A stretch of 64,000 nt of DNA. Origin: Opitutia bacterium (GTDB lineage Bacteria > Verrucomicrobiota > Verrucomicrobiia > Opitutales > UBA953). The notes under the pieces are model-generated. The model saw only the letters and a program-made list of their open reading frames with translations, was not told where the DNA came from and did not search any database. Below, in pieces: positions 8,897 through 17,164 of the stretch (position 1 is the stretch's first letter; every line of letters starts with the position of its first letter). The stretch lies in assembly GCA_947453335.1 (NCBI GenBank), contig CANGFP010000003.1, positions 224,704 through 288,703 of the forward strand. The letters are read 5' to 3'. Made by a program: the position numbers and the translations under genes.

Positions 8897-9226
8897 AGTT
8901 GTTTCCTTTTTTTGGATCGTTGTTGGGTTAAAGGGCAGCGCCTGAAGCGCCACCCTGACGATTCGCCCCACGCTCACCCTGGCGTTGCGCGCCTGACGGG
9001 TGATGCGAGTACGGAGCTCCGACGGTACGCGGAAAGAAACTTGGCGGGAACGAGTCGGCTCGAGGGCCGGACGGGCCTCGTCGTAGCAATCGAGCGCGTG
9101 ACGGATGACCTCGCTGAGGGTCGAGAAACCGGACCGATGCTGAAAGGCGACCGCATCAGAGTGGAGCTTCGGGGGAAGCGACACGGTGATCAGGCTTTCG
9201 CTGGGGGTTTCGGTTCGGTTCGTCAC
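8831..9226 (-). CDS. Tandem ribbon-helix-helix DNA-binding protein with lysine-rich tail
   Basis: 131 residues from a GTG start. Two CopG/Arc-like ribbon-helix-helix segments are visible: about residues 12-47 (ITVSLPPKLHSDAVAF then a helix ending ALDCYD) and 62-98 (QVSFRVPSELRTRITRQA then VGRIVRVALQAL). Both have the alternating beta strand that reads the DNA major groove. Residues 111-131 are a lysine/alanine tail like histone H1 or chlamydial Hc1 tails. It is divergent from a metal ATPase with 200 bases between, so it may regulate that gene; a nucleoid-associated role is also plausible. An ATG at residue 111 has its own good ribosome-binding site, so the tail may also be made separately. 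Confidence 0.7.
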   Translation of the reverse strand: MTNRTETPSESLITVSLPPKLHSDAVAFQHRSGFSTLSEVIRHALDCYDEARPALEPTRSRQVSFRVPSELRTRITRQARNARVSVGRIVRVALQALPFNPTTIQKKETTMAKKKAAAKKSTKKATKSKKK

Positions 9227-9227
9227 G

Positions 9228-9248
9228 TTGCGGTTGACTCTGCCGCAA
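9228..9248. promoter_or_regulatory. Inverted repeat in the ribbon-helix-helix / metal ATPase divergent region
   Basis: TTGCGG (9228-9233) and CCGCAA (9243-9248) form an inverted repeat starting one base upstream of the GTG of the ribbon-helix-helix gene. Small regulators of this class often bind their own promoter, so it is a candidate operator. The remainder of 9249-9427 holds a GC-only run near 9314-9340 and no other clear element. Confidence 0.3.
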
Positions 9249-9427
9249 GTAGTAGACTTTCCGCGCGGCGGCGCAAGAGGAATCTTTCGCGACGACGCGG
9301 ACGCGATGGACGGCGCGCGCGGCGCGGCGCGCGCGAAAACCGTAAACAGGGAATCACTACATCGATTTCACCCTTTATCCATCGCACTGAGATTGACGCG
9401 ACGAAAGCAACGTCGTAGAAGGAACGC

Positions 9428-11329
9428 ATGCACGACGAAGCTCCGGGAGAGTGGAAAAAAATCGCATCGCAAGCCGCCGCGTGCGGAGTTTTCGGACTCG
9501 CCGCGCTGGCCTGCGGACGGTTCTTCCCGGCGCCGCACGCGTGGTCGTGGACGCCGACGCTGCTCCTCGCGCTCTCCTGCCTGGCGGGTGGTTGGGATGC
9601 CGCGGTCGACGCCTTAGAGTCGCTCCGCGAGCGCCGCATCGACGTCCATCTGCTGATGCTGGTCGCCGCCGCCGGCGCCTGGAGCGTCGGGCATCCCGAG
9701 GAGGGCGCCCTCCTGCTCTTCCTCTTCAGCACGGCGGGAGCGATCGAGCATTACGCCATGGATCGGACCCGCGGGGCCATCGACGCCCTGCTCGATAAAG
9801 CCCCGAAACAGGCCCGTTTGCTGGGTTCCGACGGTCTGGAGAGCGTCATCGCGGTCGCCGACCTCCGCCCGGGCCAGGTGGTGCTGGTCCTCCCGGGCGA
9901 GCTCGTCCCGGCGGATGGCGAGGTCATCGAGGGCGCCAGCGGGATCGACGAATCCAACCTGACCGGCGAGGCCAAGCCGGTCGACAAGCACCCGGGCTCC
10001 GGCGTCTCCAGCGGCACGCTCAACGGCTGGGGTCGGTTGGTCGTCCGCGTGACCAAGGCCGAGAAGGACAGCGCCCTCCACCGCATCGTCGCCCTCATCC
10101 GCGAGGCGCAGGAGAGCAAGGCGCCCGCCCAACGCGCCATCGACCGCTGGGGCGACGCCTATGCGATCTTCACCCTCTCCGCCTCGGCGGCGTTCTTCGT
10201 CCTGCAGCTCTTCCTGGGCCGACCGGCCTTGGGCGCGGAAGACTCCGCCCTCTACCGGGCGATGACGCTGCTGGTGGTCCTCAGCCCCTGCGCCCTCGTG
10301 CTCTCGGTCCCCTCGGCCGTGCTCGCGGCCATCGCCAACGGCGCGCGCCACGGCATCCTTTTCCGCGGCGGCGCGGCGGTCGAGCGACTCGCCGACGTCG
10401 ACTGCATCTGCTTCGACAAGACCGGGACGCTCACGGCCGGCGAACCCGCGGTGGCCGCGCTCGAGGTCTTCCCGGCGGACGCCGACCGCCGCCGGGCGCT
10501 CGACGCCCTGCTCTCCATCGAGGCCAACTCGACCCACCCTTTCGCCCTCGGCATCGTCAAGGCCTGCCAAGCCGAAGGTGCGAGCGTCCAGCCCGTCACC
10601 GGGCTCTCCAATTCACCCGGCCAAGGCATCGCCGGCAGCGTCGGCGGCGCGCGCTGGAGCGTCGGCTCGCGTGAATTCGTCGGCGGGCACGACCTCCCCG
10701 GCGCGCCGGTCGCCGCCGGCGCCATCGTCAGCGAGGTCTGGGCTTCGGATGGTTCCGTGATCGTGCGCGCCACGCTCGTCGACCAGATCCGGCCGGCCAG
10801 CTCCCCCACCCTCGCCGCGCTCCATCGCCAAGGCATCCGCACGCTGATGCTGACGGGCGACCGCGAAGAGGCCGCCGCCGTCGCGGCCCGTCAGGTCGGC
10901 ATCCAAGGCCACCTCGCCGGGCTCACGCCCGACGCCAAGATGCAGGCGATCCGCCGCCTTTCCACCGAAGGCCACGTGGTCGCCATGGTCGGCGACGGCG
11001 TCAACGACGCGCCCGGTCTGGCCGCGGCCGACGTCGCCATCGGCATGGGCGGACGCGGCAGCGACGCCGCCCTGGAGTCCAGCGACGTCGTCCTGACCGA
11101 CGACCGCATCGAACGGCTGCTCACCGCCATCGAGCTCAGCCGCGCGGCCCGCCGGGCCATCCGCGTGAACATCGCGCTCTCCGTGGGCGCGGCCTTCACC
11201 ATGGCGGCGATCGTCGTCTTCAAAGGCGCGCCGCTCACCTTGGGCGTGGCCGTCCATGAAGGCAGCACCGTGGTGGTGTGCCTCAACGGACTGCGGCTGC
11301 TCGCCCACCGGGCCCGCCGGGGCGCCTGA
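9428..11329 (+). CDS. P1B-4-type heavy-metal-exporting ATPase
   Basis: An inner-membrane P-type ATPase that pumps transition metal ions out of the cytoplasm. 633 residues, with no N-terminal metal-binding domain. Visible motifs are the actuator TGEA (179-182), the sixth-helix SPC motif (286-288) in place of the CPC of copper/zinc pumps, the phosphorylated aspartate D330 in DKTGTLT, GDGVNDAPGL, and HEGST (610-614) in the last membrane region. SPC with HEGS/GT defines the P1B-4 group, linked to cobalt, iron or zinc export. The exact metal is not readable here. It is divergent from the ribbon-helix-helix gene, a possible regulator. Confidence 0.88.
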   Translation: MHDEAPGEWKKIASQAAACGVFGLAALACGRFFPAPHAWSWTPTLLLALSCLAGGWDAAVDALESLRERRIDVHLLMLVAAAGAWSVGHPEEGALLLFLFSTAGAIEHYAMDRTRGAIDALLDKAPKQARLLGSDGLESVIAVADLRPGQVVLVLPGELVPADGEVIEGASGIDESNLTGEAKPVDKHPGSGVSSGTLNGWGRLVVRVTKAEKDSALHRIVALIREAQESKAPAQRAIDRWGDAYAIFTLSASAAFFVLQLFLGRPALGAEDSALYRAMTLLVVLSPCALVLSVPSAVLAAIANGARHGILFRGGAAVERLADVDCICFDKTGTLTAGEPAVAALEVFPADADRRRALDALLSIEANSTHPFALGIVKACQAEGASVQPVTGLSNSPGQGIAGSVGGARWSVGSREFVGGHDLPGAPVAAGAIVSEVWASDGSVIVRATLVDQIRPASSPTLAALHRQGIRTLMLTGDREEAAAVAARQVGIQGHLAGLTPDAKMQAIRRLSTEGHVVAMVGDGVNDAPGLAAADVAIGMGGRGSDAALESSDVVLTDDRIERLLTAIELSRAARRAIRVNIALSVGAAFTMAAIVVFKGAPLTLGVAVHEGSTVVVCLNGLRLLAHRARRGA

Positions 11330-11350
11330 GCGCCCGCCGGCGGCGCCGGC

Positions 11351-13072
11351 TCAGCGGAAGTCGTTCCCGGCCTCGTCCATCAGCTTGAACGTCTCCACGT
11401 GGAACGTGGCGTCGTGCTTGAAGAGCAGGCGGACGTTGCAGGACTTCTCGAGGTCGATGAAGAACTCCTTGTCCTCGAGCTTGATGCGGTCGAGGTTGAT
11501 CGGGTGGAGCACGATGCGGATGACGATCTCCCCGGAGACCTTCTTCTCGGTGCGGAGGCGGCGGATCAGGCCGAGGAGCTTGCGCTGGACCTCGACGGAG
11601 ACCGTGCGGGGGTTCTTGACGATGCCGCGGCCCTGGCAATGCGGGCAGGCGGTGTACATCGACGTCGTGTTCGACTCGGTGTGCCGCTGGCGGGTCATCT
11701 GCAGGACGCCGAGCTGCGAGATCGGGAGGATCTGGTGCTTCGCGCGGTCGTTCTCCATGGCGTCGCGCAAGGTGTCGAAGACCTTCTTGCGGTCCTTGGC
11801 GTTCTTCATGTCGATCGTGTCGATCATGATGAGGCCGCCGAGGTTGCGGAGCTGGATCTGGCGGGCGGCCTCGGTCACGGCCTCGAGGTTGGCCTGGGTG
11901 ATGAAGCTGCCGTCCTTGCCTTCCTTGCCGCGGTGGGAGCCGGTGTTGACGTCGATGGCGGTGAGGGCCTCGGTCTCGTCGATGACGATCTCGCCGCCGC
12001 TCGGGAGCGGCACGCGGCGCTGGAAGAGCTGCTCGATCTGGCGCTCGATGTTGTAGCGCTCGAAGACCGGGATGGGGTCGCCGTAGAGCTCGACGCGGGA
12101 ACGGGAGCGCGGCGAGATCTCGCCCACGAGGTCCTGGACCAGCTTGAAGTCGCCGGGGTTGTCGACGAGGATGCGGTCGACCTCCTCGGTGAGGAAGTCG
12201 CGCACGGTGCGCTCGATGAGGCCGGGCTCCTGGTAGAGCAGCACGGGCTTGCGGTCGGGCGCGTTGATCTTCTCGACGATCGCCTGCCAGCGCTTGAGGA
12301 GCATGTGCAGGTCGCGGACGAACCAGCGGGCCTGCTTGCCCTCGCCGGCGGTGCGGATGATGACGCCCATGCCCTCGGGGATCGTCAGCGAGCGGAGGAT
12401 GTCCTTGAGGCGGTCGCGCTCGGCGTTGTCCTCGATCTTGCGGGAGACGCCGCAGGCGCCGCTGAACGGCATCAGGACGAGGTAGCGGCCCGGCAAGGCG
12501 ATGTTCGTCGTCGAACGGGGGCCCTTGGTGCCGATCTGGTCCTTGACGACCTGGATGACGATGTCGGAGCCCGAAGGGAAGAGCTGCGGGATGTCCTTGG
12601 CCTGGTAGCGGGCCTTGCGCTGCTTCTGCTCGGCGGACTCGTTGTCGCGGATGAACTCCACCTGGGAGTCGTTCGCGGCCGGGAGCATGTCCCAGTAGTG
12701 CAGGAAGGCGTTCTTGGGCTGGCCGATGTCGACGAAGGCGGCCTTGAGGCCGGACTCGAGGTTCTGGACGCGGCCCTTGAAGATCGCGCCGACCATGCGG
12801 TTCTCGCCCTTGTGCTCGATCTCGAACTTGTCGAGGACGCCGTTGGTCAGGAGCGCGACGCGCTTCTCGAGGGTCTCGGCGTTGATGACGAGCTCGCGGT
12901 ACGTGTTGCGGTCCTTCGAGAAGTGCTTGACGATGCGCTGGAGCAAGGGGAGCTCCTTGCGGCGGCGCGCGGCCTCTTCGGCGAGCTTCTGCTGATCCAC
13001 CCCGCTGGTCGGCGTCGTGCCTTCTTCGGGGGAATCTTCTAGGTGGTCTGCGGGTTCTTGGTGGTCGGACAT
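11351..13072 (-). CDS. rng: Ribonuclease E/G family endoribonuclease
   Basis: A single-strand endoribonuclease for rRNA maturation and mRNA decay. Starting at the ATG at 13072 it has 573 residues; an upstream in-frame ATG would overlap rodA and is rejected. Order: acidic/Pro-rich N-terminus (1-40), an S1-like RNA-binding domain with FKGRVQNLESGLKAAFVDIG at about 100-120, and the catalytic region with two metal-binding aspartates in IVIDETEALTAIDVNTGS. The zinc-link pair is in ACPHCQGRG. It lacks a long degradosome scaffold, so it resembles RNase G or a short RNase E. It starts 7 bases after rodA ends. RNase Y is also encoded nearby. Confidence 0.92.
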   Translation of the reverse strand: MSDHQEPADHLEDSPEEGTTPTSGVDQQKLAEEAARRRKELPLLQRIVKHFSKDRNTYRELVINAETLEKRVALLTNGVLDKFEIEHKGENRMVGAIFKGRVQNLESGLKAAFVDIGQPKNAFLHYWDMLPAANDSQVEFIRDNESAEQKQRKARYQAKDIPQLFPSGSDIVIQVVKDQIGTKGPRSTTNIALPGRYLVLMPFSGACGVSRKIEDNAERDRLKDILRSLTIPEGMGVIIRTAGEGKQARWFVRDLHMLLKRWQAIVEKINAPDRKPVLLYQEPGLIERTVRDFLTEEVDRILVDNPGDFKLVQDLVGEISPRSRSRVELYGDPIPVFERYNIERQIEQLFQRRVPLPSGGEIVIDETEALTAIDVNTGSHRGKEGKDGSFITQANLEAVTEAARQIQLRNLGGLIMIDTIDMKNAKDRKKVFDTLRDAMENDRAKHQILPISQLGVLQMTRQRHTESNTTSMYTACPHCQGRGIVKNPRTVSVEVQRKLLGLIRRLRTEKKVSGEIVIRIVLHPINLDRIKLEDKEFFIDLEKSCNVRLLFKHDATFHVETFKLMDEAGNDFR

Positions 13073-13079
13073 CTCGGAG

Positions 13080-14414
13080 TTAGGCGGTAAGGCCGGTTGC
13101 CGGAGAGCCTGCGTGTTCGCCGCCATCGGCCGAATGCCGGTGGACGCTCTGGACTAGTCCAAGGAGCAGGAAGCAGCTGAGCACGAAAGACCCCCCGTAG
13201 CTGAGGAAAGGCAGTGGTACGCCCGTGACGGGCATGAGATCGATGTTCATCCCGATGTTGACCACGACGTGCGCGCCAAGGATGGCGGCGGCGCCGAGGG
13301 CCAACAGGGATCCGAAACGGTCGGCGGCGCGGGCCGCGGTGCGGACGACGCGCCAGAAGAGGACGGTGAAGCCGGCGATGACGAGCAGGCCGCCGGCGAA
13401 GCCGATCTCCTCGGCCATGCCGGAGAAGAGGAAGTCGTTGTGCGCGGCGGCCTCGGGCAGGTAGCCGAAGCGCGCCTGGGTGCCCTTGCCGACGCCTTGG
13501 CCGCTCAGGCCGCCGCGACCGACGGCGATCACGGCCTGACGGACGTTCCAGGTGGAGCCGAGGCCCTTGGGGTCGACGACCGAGGGCGCGACGAAGGAGA
13601 GCAGCCGCTCGCGCTGGTAGTCCTTCAGGAGCACGAACCAGGCGGTGGCCTCATGCTTGCCGCGGACGGCCTTGGCGGGGTCGCGCTCATCGGGATTGGC
13701 CTGGGAATATTCCGCCACCTTGCCTGCGTAGGCGACGAGGTCGACGGCGACGACCGCCACGAACAGGAGAGACGCTAACCCCGCCACCATGAAGAACCTG
13801 GAACTCAGGCCGGCGACGAATAGGAGGGCGAATGACAGCGGCAGGTAGATGAGCGCAGACCCTAGGTCGGGTTGCACAAAAATCAAGCCAAACGGCACCA
13901 GCGCGGCGCCCAGGACCTTGAGCACGGTGGGCCAGGTCGCCCGGAACGAGCCGATGGGATGCCGGGCCAGCAAGGCCGCGAGGAAGACGAGGGCCGAAAC
14001 CTTGGCGAACTCGGAGGGCTGGATCGAAAAAGGCCCGAAATCCATCCAGCGGCGGGCGCCGTTGATGCTCCGGATGAAGCTACCGAGGTCGTATTTGAAG
14101 TACGCGCACGCGGCCACCGGCAGCAGGAGCAGCACGCCGCCGAGATAGATGCGGCGGGCATGGATCCGAAGCTGGCGGTAATCCAAGGCGGAGATGGTCC
14201 AGTAGGCGATCCAACCGAGCACGATGAACACCACCTGCGAACGGGCGTAGGTGGTCTGGCGATAGCTGCCGGCCGAATCGATCGCGATGACGCCCAAGGT
14301 GCTCAGGAGCGCGATGACGACCACCTGGGTCCAGTCGGTCCTCCAGGAGAAATTGGCAAATTTATCCCACCAGAGGGAGGCCGTGGAGCCTTCGTCTTGG
14401 GTGCGGAGAGACAT
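13080..14414 (-). CDS. rodA: Rod-shape peptidoglycan glycosyltransferase RodA
   Basis: A SEDS-family integral membrane enzyme that polymerises peptidoglycan glycan strands during elongation, usually with a class B PBP. 444 residues from the ATG at 14414, with about ten membrane spans. Family signatures are GARRWMDFGPFSIQPSEFAK, FVQPDLGSA, and the C-terminal PVTGVPLPFLSYGGS. A longer start would run far into the opposite-strand RNase Y gene and is not credible. Its partner PBP and MreBCD are not in the window. RNase E/G is 7 bases downstream, recalling the linkage of rng with mre genes in E. coli. Confidence 0.95.
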   Translation of the reverse strand: MSLRTQDEGSTASLWWDKFANFSWRTDWTQVVVIALLSTLGVIAIDSAGSYRQTTYARSQVVFIVLGWIAYWTISALDYRQLRIHARRIYLGGVLLLLPVAACAYFKYDLGSFIRSINGARRWMDFGPFSIQPSEFAKVSALVFLAALLARHPIGSFRATWPTVLKVLGAALVPFGLIFVQPDLGSALIYLPLSFALLFVAGLSSRFFMVAGLASLLFVAVVAVDLVAYAGKVAEYSQANPDERDPAKAVRGKHEATAWFVLLKDYQRERLLSFVAPSVVDPKGLGSTWNVRQAVIAVGRGGLSGQGVGKGTQARFGYLPEAAAHNDFLFSGMAEEIGFAGGLLVIAGFTVLFWRVVRTAARAADRFGSLLALGAAAILGAHVVVNIGMNIDLMPVTGVPLPFLSYGGSFVLSCFLLLGLVQSVHRHSADGGEHAGSPATGLTA

Positions 14415-14531
14415 GCCCGGGAAAGAACCGCCAAAACGGCAAGGTGCAAGGCCAACCGCCCGAAAGGGCTTGCGGACATGGGCTTGGACGCAAGGGTAGC
14501 CGTCCGTGGGCCCACCGCCCGCTCCGCAACC

Positions 14532-15968
14532 ATGGCCGAGGCCGCCGACCAAAGTATCCTTGCCGCAGTGGCCTTCTCGTCGGGCGCCATCGTGGCCTAC
14601 GCGGTCGCCAAGTGGCGCGAATCCACGCTCGGCGCGCTCCGCGAAGCCCGCCTGAAGAACGAGATCGAGCTGGCCCGCCGCGAGGCGACCGTCGAGGCGG
14701 CCGAGCTCCACGCCCAAGCCCAAGACGAGCAGCGCGAGGCCCACCGGCTCCTCGCCGAGGCCAAGGCCGAAGCCCAGGCCGCCGAGGCGCTCAAGGCCGA
14801 CAGCGTCCGCCAACGCGACTTCCTCGCCCGCGAGACGCTCCGCCGCTCCGGGCTGTCGGCCGAGGACGCCCAGCGCCAAGCCTGGCTCGACCTGCAGAAG
14901 CAGTACGAGGCCGAGGCCCGCCGGCTCCGCCACGAGATGCTCGACCGTCCCGAACAGGACGTCGACGACGAGGCCCGCCGCATCCTGTTGGCGGCGATGC
15001 AGCGCCTGACGACCCAGACGACGCAGGACGCGACCGCGGTGTCCGTCGACATCCCCTCCGAGGACATGAAGGGGCGCCTCATCGGCCGCGAGGGCCGCAA
15101 CATCCGCACTTTCGAACAGGCCACGGGCGCGACGCTCATGATCGACGAGACGCCCGGGATGGTCCTGGTTTCCTGCTTCGACCCGGTCCGCCGCGAGGTC
15201 GCGCGCATCGCCCTCGACCGCATCATCAAGAACGGCAACGTCTCGCCCAGCCTGATCGAAGACCTCGTCCACAAGGCCGCCGACGAGGTCGTCCGCCACG
15301 CCCAGCGGCTGGGCCGCGACGCGGTCCGCGACCTCGGCCTGCCGCCGATGGACGGCCGCGTCGAGGAGCTGCTCGGCCGCCTGCACTTCCGCCTGTCCTC
15401 CAACCAGAACACGCTGGCGCACTCCATCGAGGTCGCGCAGCTCTGCGCCGTGCTCGCCAGCGAGCTCGGGCTCGACCCGTTGCCGGCCAAGCGCGCCGGG
15501 CTGCTGCACGACCTCGGCAAGGCGATGGAAGCCGAGGACGGCGGCAGCCACGCGCTCATCGGCGCCGCCCTGCTCCGCCGGCTCGGCGAGGACCATCGCG
15601 TGGTCAACGCGGTCGCCGCCCACCACCGCGAGGTCGAAGCCGAAAGCCTCTACGCCCCTCTCGTGATGATCGCCGACGCGGCCTCGGGTTCCCGGCCCGG
15701 CGCCCGCGCCTCCACGCTCGAGAGCTATGTGCAACGCGTGAAGAACCTCGAAGCCCTCGCGCTCGGCTTCGAGGGCGTCCGCGAGGCCTACGCCTTCCAG
15801 TCCGGCCGCGAGCTGCGCGTCATCGTCGACCCGGGCAAGGTCGACGACTTCGGCGCGACCGAGCTCCTGCGCCGCCTCCGGACCGCCATCGAGGAAGAGC
15901 TTTCCTACCAAGGGACGGTCAAAATCATCCTCATCCGCGAGCAGCGCTTCACGGACGAGGCCCGCTGA
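14532..15968 (+). CDS. rny: Ribonuclease Y
   Basis: A membrane-anchored endoribonuclease that starts mRNA decay. 478 residues from the ATG at 14532. An N-terminal membrane helix (about 8-26) is followed by a long charged coiled coil (30-155). The KH RNA-binding domain has GRLIGREGRNIR at 181-192, and the HD catalytic motif is HDLGK at 326-330 with the later AAHH. It is divergent from rodA across 117 bases and has its own terminator. Having both RNase Y and RNase E/G means two major decay-initiating nucleases lie within 5 kb. Confidence 0.95.
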   Translation: MAEAADQSILAAVAFSSGAIVAYAVAKWRESTLGALREARLKNEIELARREATVEAAELHAQAQDEQREAHRLLAEAKAEAQAAEALKADSVRQRDFLARETLRRSGLSAEDAQRQAWLDLQKQYEAEARRLRHEMLDRPEQDVDDEARRILLAAMQRLTTQTTQDATAVSVDIPSEDMKGRLIGREGRNIRTFEQATGATLMIDETPGMVLVSCFDPVRREVARIALDRIIKNGNVSPSLIEDLVHKAADEVVRHAQRLGRDAVRDLGLPPMDGRVEELLGRLHFRLSSNQNTLAHSIEVAQLCAVLASELGLDPLPAKRAGLLHDLGKAMEAEDGGSHALIGAALLRRLGEDHRVVNAVAAHHREVEAESLYAPLVMIADAASGSRPGARASTLESYVQRVKNLEALALGFEGVREAYAFQSGRELRVIVDPGKVDDFGATELLRRLRTAIEEELSYQGTVKIILIREQRFTDEAR

Positions 15969-15994
15969 ACGCCGAAAAGCCCGGCCCAGGCCGG

Positions 15995-16020
15995 AAGGTG
16001 AACGGATTTTCACCTTTTTT
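15995..16020 (+). terminator. Rho-independent terminator after rny
   Basis: The eight-base stem AAGGTGAA/TTCACCTT (15995-16002 with 16009-16016) runs into a TTTTTT tract. It lies 26 bases past the rny stop. Confidence 0.75.
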
Positions 16021-16048
16021 CGGCCGCCGGGGACTTTCTTATTGTTAA

Positions 16049-16211
16049 CTCGGAACCGTTGTTTTATCCACAATGGTTCCGAGACACCTGTCTCGGCCAC
16101 CAACCGGACCTCCCCTCCTTCCACCGAAGCGCCGGGGACGTCCCGGAGACCCGGCCTTTCCGCCACGACGGCGGAAACGGCCTTCACCAGGCGACCGAAC
16201 ATCCGGTCGCC
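16049..16211 (+). promoter_or_regulatory. Highly structured leader RNA candidate upstream of the RGG-rich gene
   Basis: Five hairpins follow one another in the 206 bases before the ATG at 16227. (A) 16049-16062 with 16070-16083: 14 pairs including one G-U, 7-base loop. (B) 16079-16086 with 16089-16096: shares 16079-16083 with A, so the two exclude each other. (C) 16132-16136 with 16142-16146. (D) 16153-16164 with 16170-16182: 12 pairs with one bulged base. (E) 16190-16197 with 16204-16211: 8 pairs, 15 bases before the start. The G-U pair favours an RNA function over a DNA operator. It matches no riboswitch class I can recognise. Confidence 0.5.
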
Positions 16212-16226
16212 ACACCAAGAGAAACC

Positions 16227-17120
16227 ATGAGCCAAGAAACCCCCGGGTCGGACGACACGTCCGCCCACCCCGCCCCCGTGGCGGAAACGCACACGACCCC
16301 CGCCACCCCGGCGCCGCGCATCACCGAATCCAAGCTGGAGTCCGCCCATGCGGAACTTCCTCCCCTTTCCGTGATCGGCGCCTCCAGCGAGCCCGCCGCC
16401 AAGCCCGGCACCATCGTCGCCCCGAAGCAGTTCGGCCGCCGCGGCGTGCCCCAGAACGTCGCCCCCGGCGGCAAGGCCGACGGCGCCCGTCCTTCGATCG
16501 GCGTGGTCGCCAACCCCAGCGAAGTGACCGAGAACATCTCGGGCGAACTCGCCAAGCAGCCCGGCGCCCACCAGCCCCGCGAGCGTCGCGAACCCCGTGA
16601 ACGCCGCGAGCCGCGTGAACCGCGCGCCGACGGCGCCGCGTCCGAGGAAGGCCGCCAGCCCGGCATCCCGGGCGACCGCCCCCGTCGCGAACCCCGCGAG
16701 CCTCGCCCCGAAGGCGCCGGCCCGCGCCGCGAACCGCGCGAACCCCGCGCCGACGGCGACCGCCCGCGTCGCGAGGACCGTCCCCGCCGCGAGGAGCGCC
16801 CGCGCATCCAGATCGAGCCCGTCGTCATCCCCGTCCAGGAGCCGATCGGCTTCTGGGCCACGCTGAAACGCAAGCTCGCGACCTTGTTCGGCATCCCGAC
16901 CAAGGCCGTCTTCGTGCCTTCCGCCGGCGGCGAGCAGCCGCGTGGCGAACATCGCGGCGACCGCGGCGGCTTCCGCGGCGAACACCGCGGTGAACATCGC
17001 GGCGGCGACCGTGGTGGTCGCGGCCGTGGCGACCGCGGTGGCCGTGGTCGCGGAGACCGTGGCGGCCGCGGCGGAGACCGCGGTGGCCGTGGCGACCGCC
17101 GAGGCCCTCGCGAAGGCTGA
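16227..17120 (+). CDS. Arginine/RGG-rich disordered protein, putative RNA-binding
   Basis: 297 residues with no recognised enzyme domain. Residues 1-117 are Pro/Ala/Ser/Thr-rich. Residues 118-192 are dense in REPRE/RRE-type repeats. Residues 206-232 are the only hydrophobic/basic segment (GFWATLKRKLATLFGIPTKA), a possible amphipathic helix. Residues 239-297 are RGG, GDR and GEHR repeats. RGG repeats are known to bind RNA and promote condensate formation; a similar role here is inference. It follows a heavily structured leader and precedes a very strong terminator. Frame and composition support real coding despite low complexity: a clean ATG and stop, and no shift through the repeats. Confidence 0.7.
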   Translation: MSQETPGSDDTSAHPAPVAETHTTPATPAPRITESKLESAHAELPPLSVIGASSEPAAKPGTIVAPKQFGRRGVPQNVAPGGKADGARPSIGVVANPSEVTENISGELAKQPGAHQPRERREPRERREPREPRADGAASEEGRQPGIPGDRPRREPREPRPEGAGPRREPREPRADGDRPRREDRPRREERPRIQIEPVVIPVQEPIGFWATLKRKLATLFGIPTKAVFVPSAGGEQPRGEHRGDRGGFRGEHRGEHRGGDRGGRGRGDRGGRGRGDRGGRGGDRGGRGDRRGPREG

Positions 17121-17127
17121 ACGAAAC

Positions 17128-17157
17128 GGGGGCGCCACCAGGCGCCCCCGCTCTTTT
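17128..17157 (+). terminator. Very stable Rho-independent terminator before murA
   Basis: GGGGGCGCC (17128-17136), loop ACCA and GGCGCCCCC (17141-17149) are followed by GCTCTTTT. It ends the RGG-rich gene transcript. The murA ATG is at 17165, so the T-rich tract ends only about eight bases before the next start codon. Confidence 0.88.
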
Positions 17158-17164
17158 CCGCGCC

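Noticed and set aside
9280-9340. GC-only alternating run that could be a terminator or Z-DNA
   Set aside because: No gene ends nearby on the plus strand and no T-tract follows; it is a low-complexity stretch.
11351-13126. Longer start for RNase E/G at 13126
   Set aside because: It would overlap rodA by 47 bases; the ATG at 13072 follows the rodA stop by 7 bases.
16560-17110. Short tandem DNA repeats resembling a repeat array or CRISPR
   Set aside because: They are codon-phase repeats encoding RRE and RGG motifs, without uniform repeats or unique spacers of constant length.
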